Source of the DNA: WHSW01 sp963851045
Lineage (GTDB): Bacteria > Actinomycetota > Thermoleophilia > Solirubrobacterales > 70-9
Assembly: GCA_963851045.1 (NCBI GenBank)
Contig: CAWKNC010000002.1
Coordinates: forward strand, 1,116,001-1,180,000
Length of the DNA stretch: 64,000 nucleotides
Direction: 5' to 3'
Notes under the pieces: model-generated
The model's database searches: none
Told to the model about the DNA's origin: nothing
What the model saw: the letters and a program-made list of their open reading frames with translations, nothing else
Shown here: piece after piece, positions 30,587 through 38,780 of the stretch
Numbering within the stretch: position 1 is the stretch's first letter
How the letters are laid out: the number at the start of each line of letters is the position of its first letter
Translations under genes and position numbers: made by a program

Positions 30587-31345
30587 TCACAGGACCTCCT
30601 CGCGATCCCAGATCCGCCAGGGCGGCTCGCCCGAGCTCCAGAGATCGTTGAGCGTGACCGCGTCCTTGTACGTGTCCATGCACTCCCAAAAGCCCTGGTG
30701 GCGGTAGGCGCCGAGTCGTCCCGCCGCAGCGAGGGCCTCAAGCGGCTCCCGCTCGAGCACCCTGTCGCCCTCGACGGCGTCGAGGAACGCCGGCTCGCAG
30801 ACAAAGAAGCCACCGTTGATCCAGTGCTCGAGCCGCGGCTTCTCCTCGAACCCCGTGATCCGCTCGTCGGCTCCGATCACGGCAACCCCCCACTGACTGT
30901 GCGGCCGGACCACGGTCATCGTCGCGTCGGCCGCCTCCGGATCATGGGCCTCGGCCTGAGCTGCAAGGTCGATATCCGCGACGCCGTCGGCGTAGGTGAG
31001 ACAGAAGCGCCCTGCGGTGAGGCGGTCGGCGGCCCGCGCGACACGACCCCCTGTATTGGTGTCGAGGCCCGTGTCGACGCACTCGACCTCTACCCCTCTT
31101 GGCCAGTGCTCGGCCGCCGCGAACGCCTCGAGCTGCTCGCCGAGATAGCCGGTCAGCAACACGAACCGCCGATGGCCCTGTGCCGCGTAGATCCGGATGA
31201 CGTGCCAGACGATCGGCTTGCCGCCGATCTCCACCAGCGCCTTCGGGATCGAGTGCGTGTGTTCCTTGAGACGCGTTCCGCGCCCACCCGCCAGGATCGC
31301 GACGGGAACGTCCGCCGGGTCCGGGCGCTCCCGGCTAGCGCCCAC
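30587..31345 (-). CDS. rfbF: Glucose-1-phosphate cytidylyltransferase-like nucleotidyltransferase
   Basis: A 252-residue sugar-phosphate nucleotidyltransferase, from a GTG at 31343-31345. It has the nucleotide loop L-A-G-G-R-G-T-R-L-K near residues 18-27, K-A-L-V-E-I-G-G-K-P-I near 36-46, Y-A-D-G-V for the metal site, and the ending W-E-C-M-D-T-Y-K-D that is typical of RfbF-type enzymes making CDP-glucose. The start overlaps the CysO-like gene by 11 bases; the dehydratase follows after 10 bases, so both probably build one CDP-sugar for a surface glycan. Confidence 0.85.
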   Translation of the reverse strand: MGASRERPDPADVPVAILAGGRGTRLKEHTHSIPKALVEIGGKPIVWHVIRIYAAQGHRRFVLLTGYLGEQLEAFAAAEHWPRGVEVECVDTGLDTNTGGRVARAADRLTAGRFCLTYADGVADIDLAAQAEAHDPEAADATMTVVRPHSQWGVAVIGADERITGFEEKPRLEHWINGGFFVCEPAFLDAVEGDRVLEREPLEALAAAGRLGAYRHQGFWECMDTYKDAVTLNDLWSSGEPPWRIWDREEVL

Positions 31346-31610
31346 CGGCGACGGCGGGCAGGATCGTGAGTTCGTCGCCGTCTGAGAGCTGCGTGTCGAG
31401 GCCATCCTGAAAGCGGATGTCCTCGCCGGAGACGTAAACGTTGACGAACCGTCGCAGGGTCCCGTCCTCGGTGATCCGCTCGCGTAGGTCCGCATGCGCC
31501 TCGAAAACCGCATCGAGCGCCTCACCGACGGTGGCACCGTCGACCTCGAGCTCGTCCTCACCGTCGGTCGCAGCACGAAGCTGCGCCGGAATCTTCACCT
31601 TGATCGCCAT
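31335..31610 (-). CDS. CysO-like MoaD/ThiS-family sulfur carrier
   Basis: A 91-residue beta-grasp protein. Its second half (R-F-V-N-V-Y-V, E-D-I-R-F, then D-G-D-E-L-T-I-L-P-A-V-A-G-G) closely follows M. tuberculosis CysO, whose C-terminal Gly-Gly is thiocarboxylated to give sulfur for cysteine synthesis. Here one Arg follows the Gly-Gly, so the carrier would need trimming before activation. The gene is 36 bases after the ThrC-like gene on a SAM-riboswitch transcript. No cysM or mec-like protease gene is in the window. Sulfur-carrier role is from family; target enzyme is inferred. Confidence 0.88.
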   Translation of the reverse strand: MAIKVKIPAQLRAATDGEDELEVDGATVGEALDAVFEAHADLRERITEDGTLRRFVNVYVSGEDIRFQDGLDTQLSDGDELTILPAVAGGR

Positions 31611-31646
31611 CGGATGCGAAATCTAGCTGGACCGATCCCGTGGCGC

Positions 31647-32885
31647 CTAGGCCACGGCGACCGCGCCGCTGGCCTCGACGCCGGACTCAAAGGCAGCGAC
31701 CGTCGGCTCGATCTCCGAGATCTCGAAGCCGTCGCGAACGGCGTCGAGCGTCTTCAGGCCCTCGCCGGTGATGATCGCGACCACGCGCTCGGACTCATCG
31801 ATCGCACCTTCCTCGGCGAGCTTTGCGAGCACGGCCGTTGTCACGCCACCGGCGGTCTCAGTGAAGATCCCCGTGGTTTCGGCGAGCAGCCGGATGCCGG
31901 CGCGAATTTCGTCGTCGCTGACCGATTCGACCGTGCCACCGGTTTGACGAGCGAGATCCAGCGCATAGATGCCATCTGCCGGGTTGCCGATCGCGAGGCT
32001 CTTCGCAATCGTCTCCGGGCGCTGCGGGCGACAGACGTCATGCCCCGCCTCGAAAGCCGTCGCGACCGGATCGCATCCCGACGCCTGGGCGCCGCTGAAC
32101 GTGGGCAGCTCGCCCTCGACGAGGCCGAGCTCGATCCACTCGCCAAAACCCTTCGCGATCTTGGTGAACAGTGAGCCCGACGCGATCGGGCAGACGATGC
32201 GATCGGGAAGCGACCAGCCGAGTTGCTCGACGAGCTCGTAGGCAATCGTCTTCGACCCCTCGGCGTAGTAGGGACGCAGGTTGACGTTGACGAACGCCCA
32301 TGGGCGCGCATCGGCGAGCTGTGTGCAGAGCCGATTGACGTCGTCATAGCTGCCTTTGACCCCGATGAGGTTGGTCCCGTAGACGCCGGTCGCGAGGAGC
32401 TTCTGCTCCTCGAGATCCGAGGGAACGAAGACATACGACTCGAGCCCAGCGGCTGCAGCGTGCGCAGCAACCGCGTTCGCCAGGTTGCCGGTCGAGGCGC
32501 AGGCGACCGTTTCAAAGCCAAGCTCACGGGCCTTGGCCAGCGCAACCGCGACGACTCGGTCCTTGAAGGAGTGAGTCGGGTTGGCCGCGTCGTTTTTGAT
32601 CCAGACCTCCTTGAGGCCAAGCCGCTCTGCCAGCCGGTCGGCACGGATCAGCGGCGTCAGCCCGGGCTGCAGCGGATCGCGCGGGCGCTCGGTGATTGGC
32701 AGGAAATCGGCGTAGCGCCAGATTCCCGCCGGGCCGGCCTGGATCTTTCGCTTCGCGGCCTCGGCGTCGAAGCCGCTGTGGTCATAGCTGACCTCCAGCG
32801 GGCCGAAGCAGTTTTCACACACGTAGTGCGCCTCGAGCGGGTATTCGGTGGCGCACTCCCTACAGCTGAGCGTATGCGGTGCCAT
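31647..32885 (-). CDS. thrC: Threonine-synthase-like PLP enzyme with N-terminal zinc ribbon
   Basis: From the ATG at 32883-32885 (AAGGAG 9 bases upstream) it has 412 residues. An N-terminal C-x-x-C / C-x-x-C zinc ribbon (C-R-E-C near 8-11, C-E-N-C near 24-27) precedes a fold-type II PLP domain with the Schiff-base lysine in N-P-T-H-S-F-K-D-R and A-S-T-G-N-L-A-N phosphate loop. It is like threonine synthase, but the H in N-P-T-H-S, the ribbon, the SAM riboswitch ahead and the CysO-like gene behind suggest it may use O-phosphohomoserine or O-phosphoserine for sulfur chemistry. The name is by family only. Confidence 0.85.
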   Translation of the reverse strand: MAPHTLSCRECATEYPLEAHYVCENCFGPLEVSYDHSGFDAEAAKRKIQAGPAGIWRYADFLPITERPRDPLQPGLTPLIRADRLAERLGLKEVWIKNDAANPTHSFKDRVVAVALAKARELGFETVACASTGNLANAVAAHAAAAGLESYVFVPSDLEEQKLLATGVYGTNLIGVKGSYDDVNRLCTQLADARPWAFVNVNLRPYYAEGSKTIAYELVEQLGWSLPDRIVCPIASGSLFTKIAKGFGEWIELGLVEGELPTFSGAQASGCDPVATAFEAGHDVCRPQRPETIAKSLAIGNPADGIYALDLARQTGGTVESVSDDEIRAGIRLLAETTGIFTETAGGVTTAVLAKLAEEGAIDESERVVAIITGEGLKTLDAVRDGFEISEIEPTVAAFESGVEASGAVAVA

Positions 32886-32920
32886 CTGATGAAACTCCTT
32901 CCAATCCGGGTTCTTTGACG

Positions 32921-32951
32921 AAAAAGACCTCTGCTTTTGCGAGCAGAGGTC
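32921..32951 (-). terminator. Intrinsic terminator of the SAM riboswitch
   Basis: On the minus strand a 9-bp perfect stem (GACCTCTGC/GCAGAGGTC) with an 8-base loop is followed by TTTTT at 32921-32925. It lies between the aptamer and the thrC-like start, as expected for a transcription-off switch. Confidence 0.92.
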
Positions 32952-32968
32952 CGGATCGGACTTCCACT

Positions 32969-33078
32969 CACATCTCCCAGACACGTCGTCTGCTGGAATT
33001 GGCACCGTCCTCGGGTCGTAAGACCTTTGGCGGTTGCCGGGGTTTCATCGGGCCAGTCCCTCCACCCCTCTGGATGCA
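32969..33078 (-). ncRNA. SAM-I riboswitch aptamer
   Basis: The minus strand carries the S-box core in order: AGAGGGGTGGAGGGACTGGC, CCGATGAAACCCCGGCAACC, GGTGCCAATTCCAGC and a small hairpin CAGAC/GTCTG, closed by a P1 helix of TGCATC (33073-33078) with GATGTG (32969-32974), two G-U pairs included. The P4-like hairpin after AATTCC fits SAM-I better than SAM-IV. SAM binding should favour the downstream terminator and lower expression of the ThrC-like/CysO-like operon. Confidence 0.93.
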
Positions 33079-33097
33079 GCGGGTATGTGACGAGCAC

Positions 33098-33126
33098 CTT
33101 ATCAAGGCTGGACGGCGCCTTGCGAA
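33098..33126 (-). promoter_or_regulatory. Candidate promoter for the SAM riboswitch operon
   Basis: On the minus strand TTCGCA (33121-33126), a 17-base spacer and GATAAG (33098-33103) lie just upstream of the aptamer; a start near 33090 would place P1 about 12 bases into the RNA. By-eye match with good spacing. Confidence 0.5.
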
Positions 33127-33238
33127 CCGTCGCCTGCTGGTCGCGTACCCTCAGGTGTGAGGCGTTAGCCGAGCCGCGGCGCCGTTGAGCCGCCTTGTCT
33201 GAGAAGCGCAGTGGACCTGATTACGAGCGAGAAGAACG

Positions 33239-34240
33239 ATGCCGAGCCTTCCAAAGCCCAGGCTGACCCGCCGGCGTGGCGGCGATCTCGCCGTACCGGC
33301 TGAGCCGCGCGAGCGCACACCCCGCGTAGAGACCGTCGAAAGCTCCGGCCTGCGGTGGGTCAACATCGAGCGCCCAACGCCGCTGGAGACCTCGTGGATC
33401 GAGGAACAGTTCGACTTCCACGCCCTCGACCTCGAGGACGTCCTCTCGCGCAACCAGCGCCCGAAGATCGACGAGTACCCGGACTACCTGTTCATCGTCC
33501 TGCACTTCCCGGTCTTCGATCGCCAGGTCGGCCGTCTAAACGCCGGCGAGCTCGACATCTTCGTCGGTCCCGACTTCCTCGTCACGATCCCCAACACGCC
33601 GCTGCAGCCGGTCGAGTACCTGTTCGAGCGCTGCCGTCAGAAGGAGGAGATGCGCGAGCAGCTCTTCTCGAAGGGCACCGGCTTCCTCCTCTACCGCGTC
33701 ATCGATGATGCCTTCGACTACTGCTTTCCGATGCTGCGCAAGATCGGCAACAAACTCGACGCGGTCGAGGACGAGATCTTCGAGGGCCGCTCCGAGGAGG
33801 TCGTCCGCGACATCTCAAACGTCAAGCAGGAGATCATCAACTTCCGCAAGGTGATCCGCCCGCAGCGGACCGTGCTGCGCGACCTCGAGAACCTCAAATC
33901 GCGCTTCCTCGCCCCCGAACTCGATCTCGAGCTGTACTTCGACGACATCGGCGACGCCCACGAGCGCATCTGGGACATGCTCGAGAACTACAAGGAGGTG
34001 GTTGAGGCGCTCGACGACACGAACGAGTCGTTCATCTCCCACCGCGTCAACGACATCCTTCGCGTCCTCACGTCGATCAGCGTCATCGTCCTGCCGCTGA
34101 CCCTGATCGCGAGCATCTGGGGCATGAACGTCGGCGTTCCCGGCGAGGGAGACCCGACGGACTTCTGGCTCATCCTCGGTGCGATGGTCGCCCTCCTCGT
34201 CGGCATGCTCGTCTACTTCCGCAAGCGCGGCTGGCTTTAG
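33239..34240 (+). CDS. corA: CorA family magnesium/cobalt transporter
   Basis: A 333-residue divalent metal channel of the inner membrane. The long N-terminal cytoplasmic domain includes D-L-E-D-V-L near residue 62 and coiled helices, and the protein ends with two TM segments; the first ends in the signature G-M-N (W-G-M-N-V near 297-301), followed by a loop with P-G-E-G-D-P and the second TM. Divergent from the SAM riboswitch operon. The ATG at 33239 follows a GAGAAG element. Confidence 0.95.
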   Translation: MPSLPKPRLTRRRGGDLAVPAEPRERTPRVETVESSGLRWVNIERPTPLETSWIEEQFDFHALDLEDVLSRNQRPKIDEYPDYLFIVLHFPVFDRQVGRLNAGELDIFVGPDFLVTIPNTPLQPVEYLFERCRQKEEMREQLFSKGTGFLLYRVIDDAFDYCFPMLRKIGNKLDAVEDEIFEGRSEEVVRDISNVKQEIINFRKVIRPQRTVLRDLENLKSRFLAPELDLELYFDDIGDAHERIWDMLENYKEVVEALDDTNESFISHRVNDILRVLTSISVIVLPLTLIASIWGMNVGVPGEGDPTDFWLILGAMVALLVGMLVYFRKRGWL

Positions 34241-34321
34241 CGCGTAGCGCGCGCGTCCTGTCGCGGCGGGACCCCACCGCTCGCGCCACCCGCGCGATCG
34301 GCGCTCAACCGGGGCGATCGA

Positions 34322-34338
34322 GTAACGACTGTCGTTAC
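34322..34338. repeat. 17-bp perfect palindrome, operator-like
   Basis: GTAACGAC and GTCGTTAC are separated by one base, 50 bases before the GNAT gene start. Two 8-bp half sites with a 1-base centre look like a dimeric repressor site; no regulator gene is adjacent. Confidence 0.55.
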
Positions 34339-34387
34339 GGGATCTCCACACCTGCGCCCAGGCGGGCGTGGCGGTAGCGTCCGCGCC

Positions 34388-34846
34388 GTGACCTGGCTCG
34401 CCCCCGACTTCGACTTCCCCCAGCGCCTCGACCTCGCGACCGGCCATCACCTGCGACCGATTCGCGCCGCCGACGCAGAGATCGATCTGCCGGCGGTGAT
34501 GGGGTCGCGCGACAGCCTCTGGGAGATCTATGGCGGCCCCTGGGGATGGCCGCCGGAAGGCATGAGTCTCGAAGCCGACCGGGAGGATCTCGCCCACCAC
34601 GTCGATGAGATGACCGCGCGCGAGGGATTCAACTTCGCGATCCTCGACGCTGGCGAGAGCGAGCTCCTCGGCTGCGTTTACATCTACCCACCCGGCGATG
34701 ATGCGCAGAACGACACCGACGCCGACGTCTCTTGGTGGGTCGTCGACAAGGCGGTCGCGACCGAGCTCGAGCGCGAGCTGGCCCGGGCACTGCCGGTGTG
34801 GTTTTCGGAGGTCTGGGGTTTCGCCGCTCCCCGGCGCCATCCCTAG
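34388..34846 (+). CDS. GNAT-like N-acetyltransferase
   Basis: A 152-residue protein with the start of a GNAT fold (H-L-R-P-I-R-A-A-D-A near residue 21) and a central strand pair F-A-I-L-D-A / L-L-G-C-V-Y-I-Y near 82-100. The acetyl-CoA pyrophosphate loop (R/Q-x-x-G-x-G/A) is not evident, and D-V-S-W-W-V-V-D-K near 114 takes the place expected for the strand before it. It may be a degenerate or divergent member. Begins with GTG at 34388; next gene follows after 11 bases. Confidence 0.65.
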   Translation: MTWLAPDFDFPQRLDLATGHHLRPIRAADAEIDLPAVMGSRDSLWEIYGGPWGWPPEGMSLEADREDLAHHVDEMTAREGFNFAILDAGESELLGCVYIYPPGDDAQNDTDADVSWWVVDKAVATELERELARALPVWFSEVWGFAAPRRHP

Positions 34847-34857
34847 GATCTCGCCGT

Positions 34858-35352
34858 GTGGCCAATCAGCGAATCTGGGCGCCCTGGCGTCTCGCATACG
34901 TGAAGAGCGCCTCGAAGGGCTCTGGCGAGGAGTGCATCTTCTGCGTGAAACCGCAGGCAGATGACGACGAGGCGAACCTGATCGTCCATCGCGGCGAGAG
35001 GGCGTTCGTAATCCTCAACCTCTTTCCGTATACGAATGGCCACATGATGGTCGCCCCTTATGAGCACGTCGGGGCGATCGAGGCGATCGATGCCGAGACG
35101 ATCGCGGAGATGATGGCCCTCGGCCAGCAGGGCATCCGGATCCTCGACGGCGTCTACGGGCCTCAGGGATTCAACGTCGGCTTCAATCAGGGCCGCGCGG
35201 CTGGCGCCGGCGTCGAGCATCACATTCACATGCACGTCGTCCCGCGCTGGGGCGGCGACACCAACTTCATGCCGGTTCTCGGCGACACCCGGGTGATGCC
35301 CCAATCGCTCGAGGACAGCTACGCAGCGCTCAGGGGAAAGTTCGATGGCTGA
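34858..35352 (+). CDS. HIT-family nucleotide hydrolase/phosphorylase (Ap4A phosphorylase-like)
   Basis: From the GTG at 34858 it has 164 residues and begins A-N-Q-R-I-W-A-P-W-R. It has C-I-F-C near residue 25, N-L-F-P-Y-T-N-G-H near 54 and the histidine triad H-H-I-H-M-H-V-V-P-R near 124. The N-x-G-x-N-Q-G and H-I-H-M-H-V-V-P-R-W ending resembles the mycobacterial diadenosine tetraphosphate phosphorylase. Overlaps the phosphomannomutase gene by 8 bases. Confidence 0.9.
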   Translation: MANQRIWAPWRLAYVKSASKGSGEECIFCVKPQADDDEANLIVHRGERAFVILNLFPYTNGHMMVAPYEHVGAIEAIDAETIAEMMALGQQGIRILDGVYGPQGFNVGFNQGRAAGAGVEHHIHMHVVPRWGGDTNFMPVLGDTRVMPQSLEDSYAALRGKFDG

Positions 35353-36718
35353 GGCGACACCGGCGATCTTCAAGGCCTACGACATCCGCGGGCTCTACGG
35401 CTCCGAGATGGACGGCGAGATCAACTTTCAGATCGGCAGGGCCTTCGCGCACGTGCTGTCTGACCTGCGCTCCAAGCCGGTCGACGAGCTGCGGATCGGG
35501 CTCGGTCGCGACATGCGCCTGCAGGCGCCCGAGATGGCGGGTCGTCTGCGCGACGGAATCGTCGCTGAGGGAGCCGATGTGATCGATGCCGGAATGGTCG
35601 GCACCGAGATGCTCTATTTCCTCGTCGGCTCGCGCGGGCTCGACGGCGGCGCGATGGTCACCGCCTCGCACAACCCGAAGGCCTACACCGGCGTGAAGCT
35701 AGTGCGCGAGGGCGCCCTGGCCCTCTCCGGCGACGCTGGGATTGGCGAGATCCGCGATCTGGTTATCGGAGGCGACCTGGGCGACCCCCCGGGCGGAGGC
35801 GAGGTCGAGGCGACCGATGTCTACGACGATTTCCACAGCCACGTGCTCGCGACGATCGACTCGGCCGGCGTCGGGGGGCTCAAGGTCGTGGTCGACGGCG
35901 GCAACGGCATGGCGGGACCGATGGTCGGGCCCCTGCTCGAGCGACTCGGCCTCGACCTCGTCGAGACCTACTGGGTGCCGGACGGCGAGTTTCCCGATCA
36001 CGAGCCCAACCCACTGCTGCCGGAGAACCGCGAGTTCATCATCGAGCGCGTGCTCGCCGAGAGCGCCGATCTAGGCATCGCCTGGGATGGCGACGCCGAC
36101 CGCTGCTTTTTCATCGACGACCGCGGCGACTTCGTCGACGGCGATTTCCTCACCGCCCTGCTCGCGCGCCAGATGCTCGCCAAGCAACCCGGAGCAACCG
36201 TCCTCTATGACGTGCGCGCCAGCCGCGCCGTCGCCGACACGGTCCGCGACGCCGGCGGCAGGTCGTTTGTCAATCGCGTGGGCCACGCCTTCTTCAAGGC
36301 CGCCATGCGCGAGCACGATGCGGCCTTCGGCGGCGAGGTATCCGGCCACTACTACTTCCGCGACTTCTGGTGCGCGGACTCCGGCACGATCCCGGCTCTC
36401 CTCGTGCTCGAGTTGCTGGCCACCGAGGGAAGGCCCCTCTCAGTATTGGTGGACTCCCTGCGCGACCGCTACTTCATCTCCGGTGAAATCAACTCGGAGG
36501 TCGAGGACCCGGAGGCGAAGATGGAGGAGATCGCCGCCGCCCACGCCGATGCCGAGATCACACGTCTCGACGGCGTTTCGATCGACTACCCGGACTGGCA
36601 CTTCAACGTGCGCCCCTCCAACACAGAGCCGCTGTTGCGCCTGAATCTCGAGTCGCTGATCTCGCGCGAGGACATGGAGGACAAACGCGACGAGGTCCTG
36701 GCCCTGATCCGATCGTGA
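35345..36718 (+). CDS. manB: Phosphomannomutase/phosphoglucomutase
   Basis: A 457-residue alpha-D-phosphohexomutase interconverting hexose 6- and 1-phosphates. The phosphoserine loop is T-A-S-H-N-P (residues 101-106), the metal loop D-G-D-A-D-R near 246-251, the sugar loop G-G-E-V-S-G-H near 328-334 and the phosphate loop R-P-S-N-T-E-P near 425-431. It probably supplies mannose or glucose 1-phosphate for glycans. Symbol by family; sugar preference is not proven. Confidence 0.92.
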   Translation: MAEATPAIFKAYDIRGLYGSEMDGEINFQIGRAFAHVLSDLRSKPVDELRIGLGRDMRLQAPEMAGRLRDGIVAEGADVIDAGMVGTEMLYFLVGSRGLDGGAMVTASHNPKAYTGVKLVREGALALSGDAGIGEIRDLVIGGDLGDPPGGGEVEATDVYDDFHSHVLATIDSAGVGGLKVVVDGGNGMAGPMVGPLLERLGLDLVETYWVPDGEFPDHEPNPLLPENREFIIERVLAESADLGIAWDGDADRCFFIDDRGDFVDGDFLTALLARQMLAKQPGATVLYDVRASRAVADTVRDAGGRSFVNRVGHAFFKAAMREHDAAFGGEVSGHYYFRDFWCADSGTIPALLVLELLATEGRPLSVLVDSLRDRYFISGEINSEVEDPEAKMEEIAAAHADAEITRLDGVSIDYPDWHFNVRPSNTEPLLRLNLESLISREDMEDKRDEVLALIRS

Positions 36719-37776
36719 GCGACGCCGCACCTGGCGCGCCCTTGGGCAAGCTGACTCCCGACGAGGCGCTCGAGCGCGCGCGTGAGGCTGGGATTCGGCG
36801 CCTACAGATCCCCACTCCGTTCGCCGTCGGCAGGGTCAACTGTTATCTGATCGAAGACGAGCCGCTGACCCTGGTCGATACCGGACCGAACTCCGGAAAG
36901 TCGCTCGACGAGCTCCAGCGCCAGCTCGCTGATGTCGGTCACGCGCTCGAGGACATCGAGCTAGTGGTGATCTCCCACCAGCACATTGATCATCTGGGGC
37001 TGGTCGAGATCGTCGCCGAACGGTCCGGCGCAGATGTGGCGGCGATCGAACCGCTCGTCGGCTTCGTCGAGAGCTACGGCTCCGATACCGAACGAGACGA
37101 CGAGTTCGCTGGGGGGCTCATGCGCCGGTACGGCATCCCCGACGACATCGTCAGCGCGCTGCGCAGCGTCTCGGCGAGCTTCCGTGGCTGGGGCGCAGCC
37201 GCCAGGGTGACGCGCCCCCTTGCCGATGGCCAGAGCCTGGAGTTCGCCAACCGTTCACTCGAGGTCCAGCACCGGCCGGGGCACAGTCCCTCGGACACCG
37301 TGTTCTGGGACGCCGAGCGGCGCATCCTGATCTGCGCCGACCACCTGATCGCTCACATCTCGTCGAACCCGCTGCTGGCACGGCCATTGGACGGGTCGGA
37401 GGGCCGCCCCAAGTCGCTGGTCACCTACCTCGCTTCGCTCGCAATGACGCGGGAGCTCGACGCCGAGATCCTGCTGCCGGGTCACGGCGAGCCGATCACC
37501 GATCACGTATCCCTGATCGACGAACGCTTTGCGATGCACCGCCGCCGCACCGCGAAGCTCGAGCGGTTGATCGCAGAGCAACCCCGGACCGCATACGAGC
37601 TGGCCCACTCTCTGTGGGGGAATGTTGCGGTCACCCAAGCGTTTCTCACACTGTCAGAGGTGGTCGGCCATGTCGACCTACTGATCGACGCCGGCCTGGT
37701 CCGAGAGGTCGCCGATGGGAAAGTCGTCCGCTTCGAGGCCACCGGTAAGGCGGGCGAGGTTACGATCCCGCCGTGA
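36715..37776 (+). CDS. Metallo-beta-lactamase fold hydrolase
   Basis: A 353-residue MBL-fold protein with the zinc motif S-H-Q-H-I-D-H near 85-91, the R-P-G-H-S-P-S-D-T region near 186-194 and a G-H-G-E-P-I near 260. The C-terminal 90 residues look like the winged-helix-like extension seen in LACTB2-like hydrolases. Such proteins act on diverse esters or RNA; no substrate is implied. GTGA overlaps join it to the genes on both sides. Confidence 0.88.
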   Translation: MSDAAPGAPLGKLTPDEALERAREAGIRRLQIPTPFAVGRVNCYLIEDEPLTLVDTGPNSGKSLDELQRQLADVGHALEDIELVVISHQHIDHLGLVEIVAERSGADVAAIEPLVGFVESYGSDTERDDEFAGGLMRRYGIPDDIVSALRSVSASFRGWGAAARVTRPLADGQSLEFANRSLEVQHRPGHSPSDTVFWDAERRILICADHLIAHISSNPLLARPLDGSEGRPKSLVTYLASLAMTRELDAEILLPGHGEPITDHVSLIDERFAMHRRRTAKLERLIAEQPRTAYELAHSLWGNVAVTQAFLTLSEVVGHVDLLIDAGLVREVADGKVVRFEATGKAGEVTIPP

Positions 37777-38780
37777 GCGCCTCCGCCACCACCTCGCCCA
37801 AGCCCGCTCCGAGCACCAACGGCGCGCCGATCTCGCGTCCCCGCAAGAAGCGGATGCTGATCATCGTCAACCCATACGCGACCACTGTGTCCGACCGGCT
37901 GAAGAACCTCGTCGTCTACGCCCTGCAGGGTCGTTACGAGGTCGAGGCCGTCTCGACCGAGGCGCAGAACCACGCAACCGAAATCGGTCGCGAGGCCATC
38001 GACGGGGGCTACGACCTCGTGGTCGCATTCGGAGGCGACGGGACTCTCAACGAAGTCGCCAACGGCCTCGCCGGAACCGACGTCCCGGTGACGATCCTGC
38101 CGGGCGGGTCCACAAACGTGGTCGCACGCACTCTCGGCATCCCCAACGACGTCGTCGACGCCACCGAGCACCTCCTCGGCCTGGCCGACCGATTCGAGCC
38201 GCGCCCGATCGACCTTGGCGTTGCCAACGGTCGTCGCTTCGTCTTCTCCTGCGGCTGCGGCCTCGACGCCTCGGCTGCGATGCGCGTCGACCTCAAGCCA
38301 AAGCTCAAGGCGCGCGCCGGTCCCTACTTCTACACCGCGGTCGCCGTCAGTTCGTTCTATCGCGAGTATCTGCGCCGGCCTGTGATGATGCGCCTCGAGA
38401 TTGGCGACGAGTCGGTGACCGGCGTCACCGTCCTGGCTCAGAACTCCGATCCGTTCACGTACTTCGGTGGCCGACCGGTTCGCGTCTGCGAGGGCGTCGA
38501 GATCGACGACGGCACCCTCTCGGTGGCGATCCTGCGCCGCGCCCGCCAGCGAGATATGGCGCCGATCATCACGCGGGTCCTTGCCGAGGGCCTGCGCGCA
38601 TCGCGTCACCGCCAGATCGCCCACTTCGAGGACGTCACCTCCGCGCGAGTCGTCTCCGCCTCCCAGGACGCCTCCGGCGTTGCCCGGCCTTTTCCGATTC
38701 AGGTCGACGGCGATTTCATCGGCGCCCACGCTGAGCTCGATCTCGCCGTCGATCCCGGCGCGCTTACCGTCGTCGCCTGA
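37773..38780 (+). CDS. Diacylglycerol kinase family lipid kinase
   Basis: A 335-residue DagK/YegS-type kinase. The ATP-binding site is V-A-F-G-G-D-G-T-L-N-E-V near residues 85-96 with L-P-G-G-S-T-N near 109-115, and I-V-N-P-Y-A near 31 is the usual opening. The first 25 residues are Ser/Pro-rich. It would phosphorylate a lipid alcohol at the membrane; which one is unknown. It is followed with no gap by a HIT gene. Confidence 0.9.
   Translation: MSASATTSPKPAPSTNGAPISRPRKKRMLIIVNPYATTVSDRLKNLVVYALQGRYEVEAVSTEAQNHATEIGREAIDGGYDLVVAFGGDGTLNEVANGLAGTDVPVTILPGGSTNVVARTLGIPNDVVDATEHLLGLADRFEPRPIDLGVANGRRFVFSCGCGLDASAAMRVDLKPKLKARAGPYFYTAVAVSSFYREYLRRPVMMRLEIGDESVTGVTVLAQNSDPFTYFGGRPVRVCEGVEIDDGTLSVAILRRARQRDMAPIITRVLAEGLRASRHRQIAHFEDVTSARVVSASQDASGVARPFPIQVDGDFIGAHAELDLAVDPGALTVVA

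Noticed and set aside
32886..33005. Upstream extension of the ThrC-like protein through the riboswitch
   Set aside because: The frame is open, but it crosses the terminator and aptamer; the ATG at 32885 has an ideal ribosome site.
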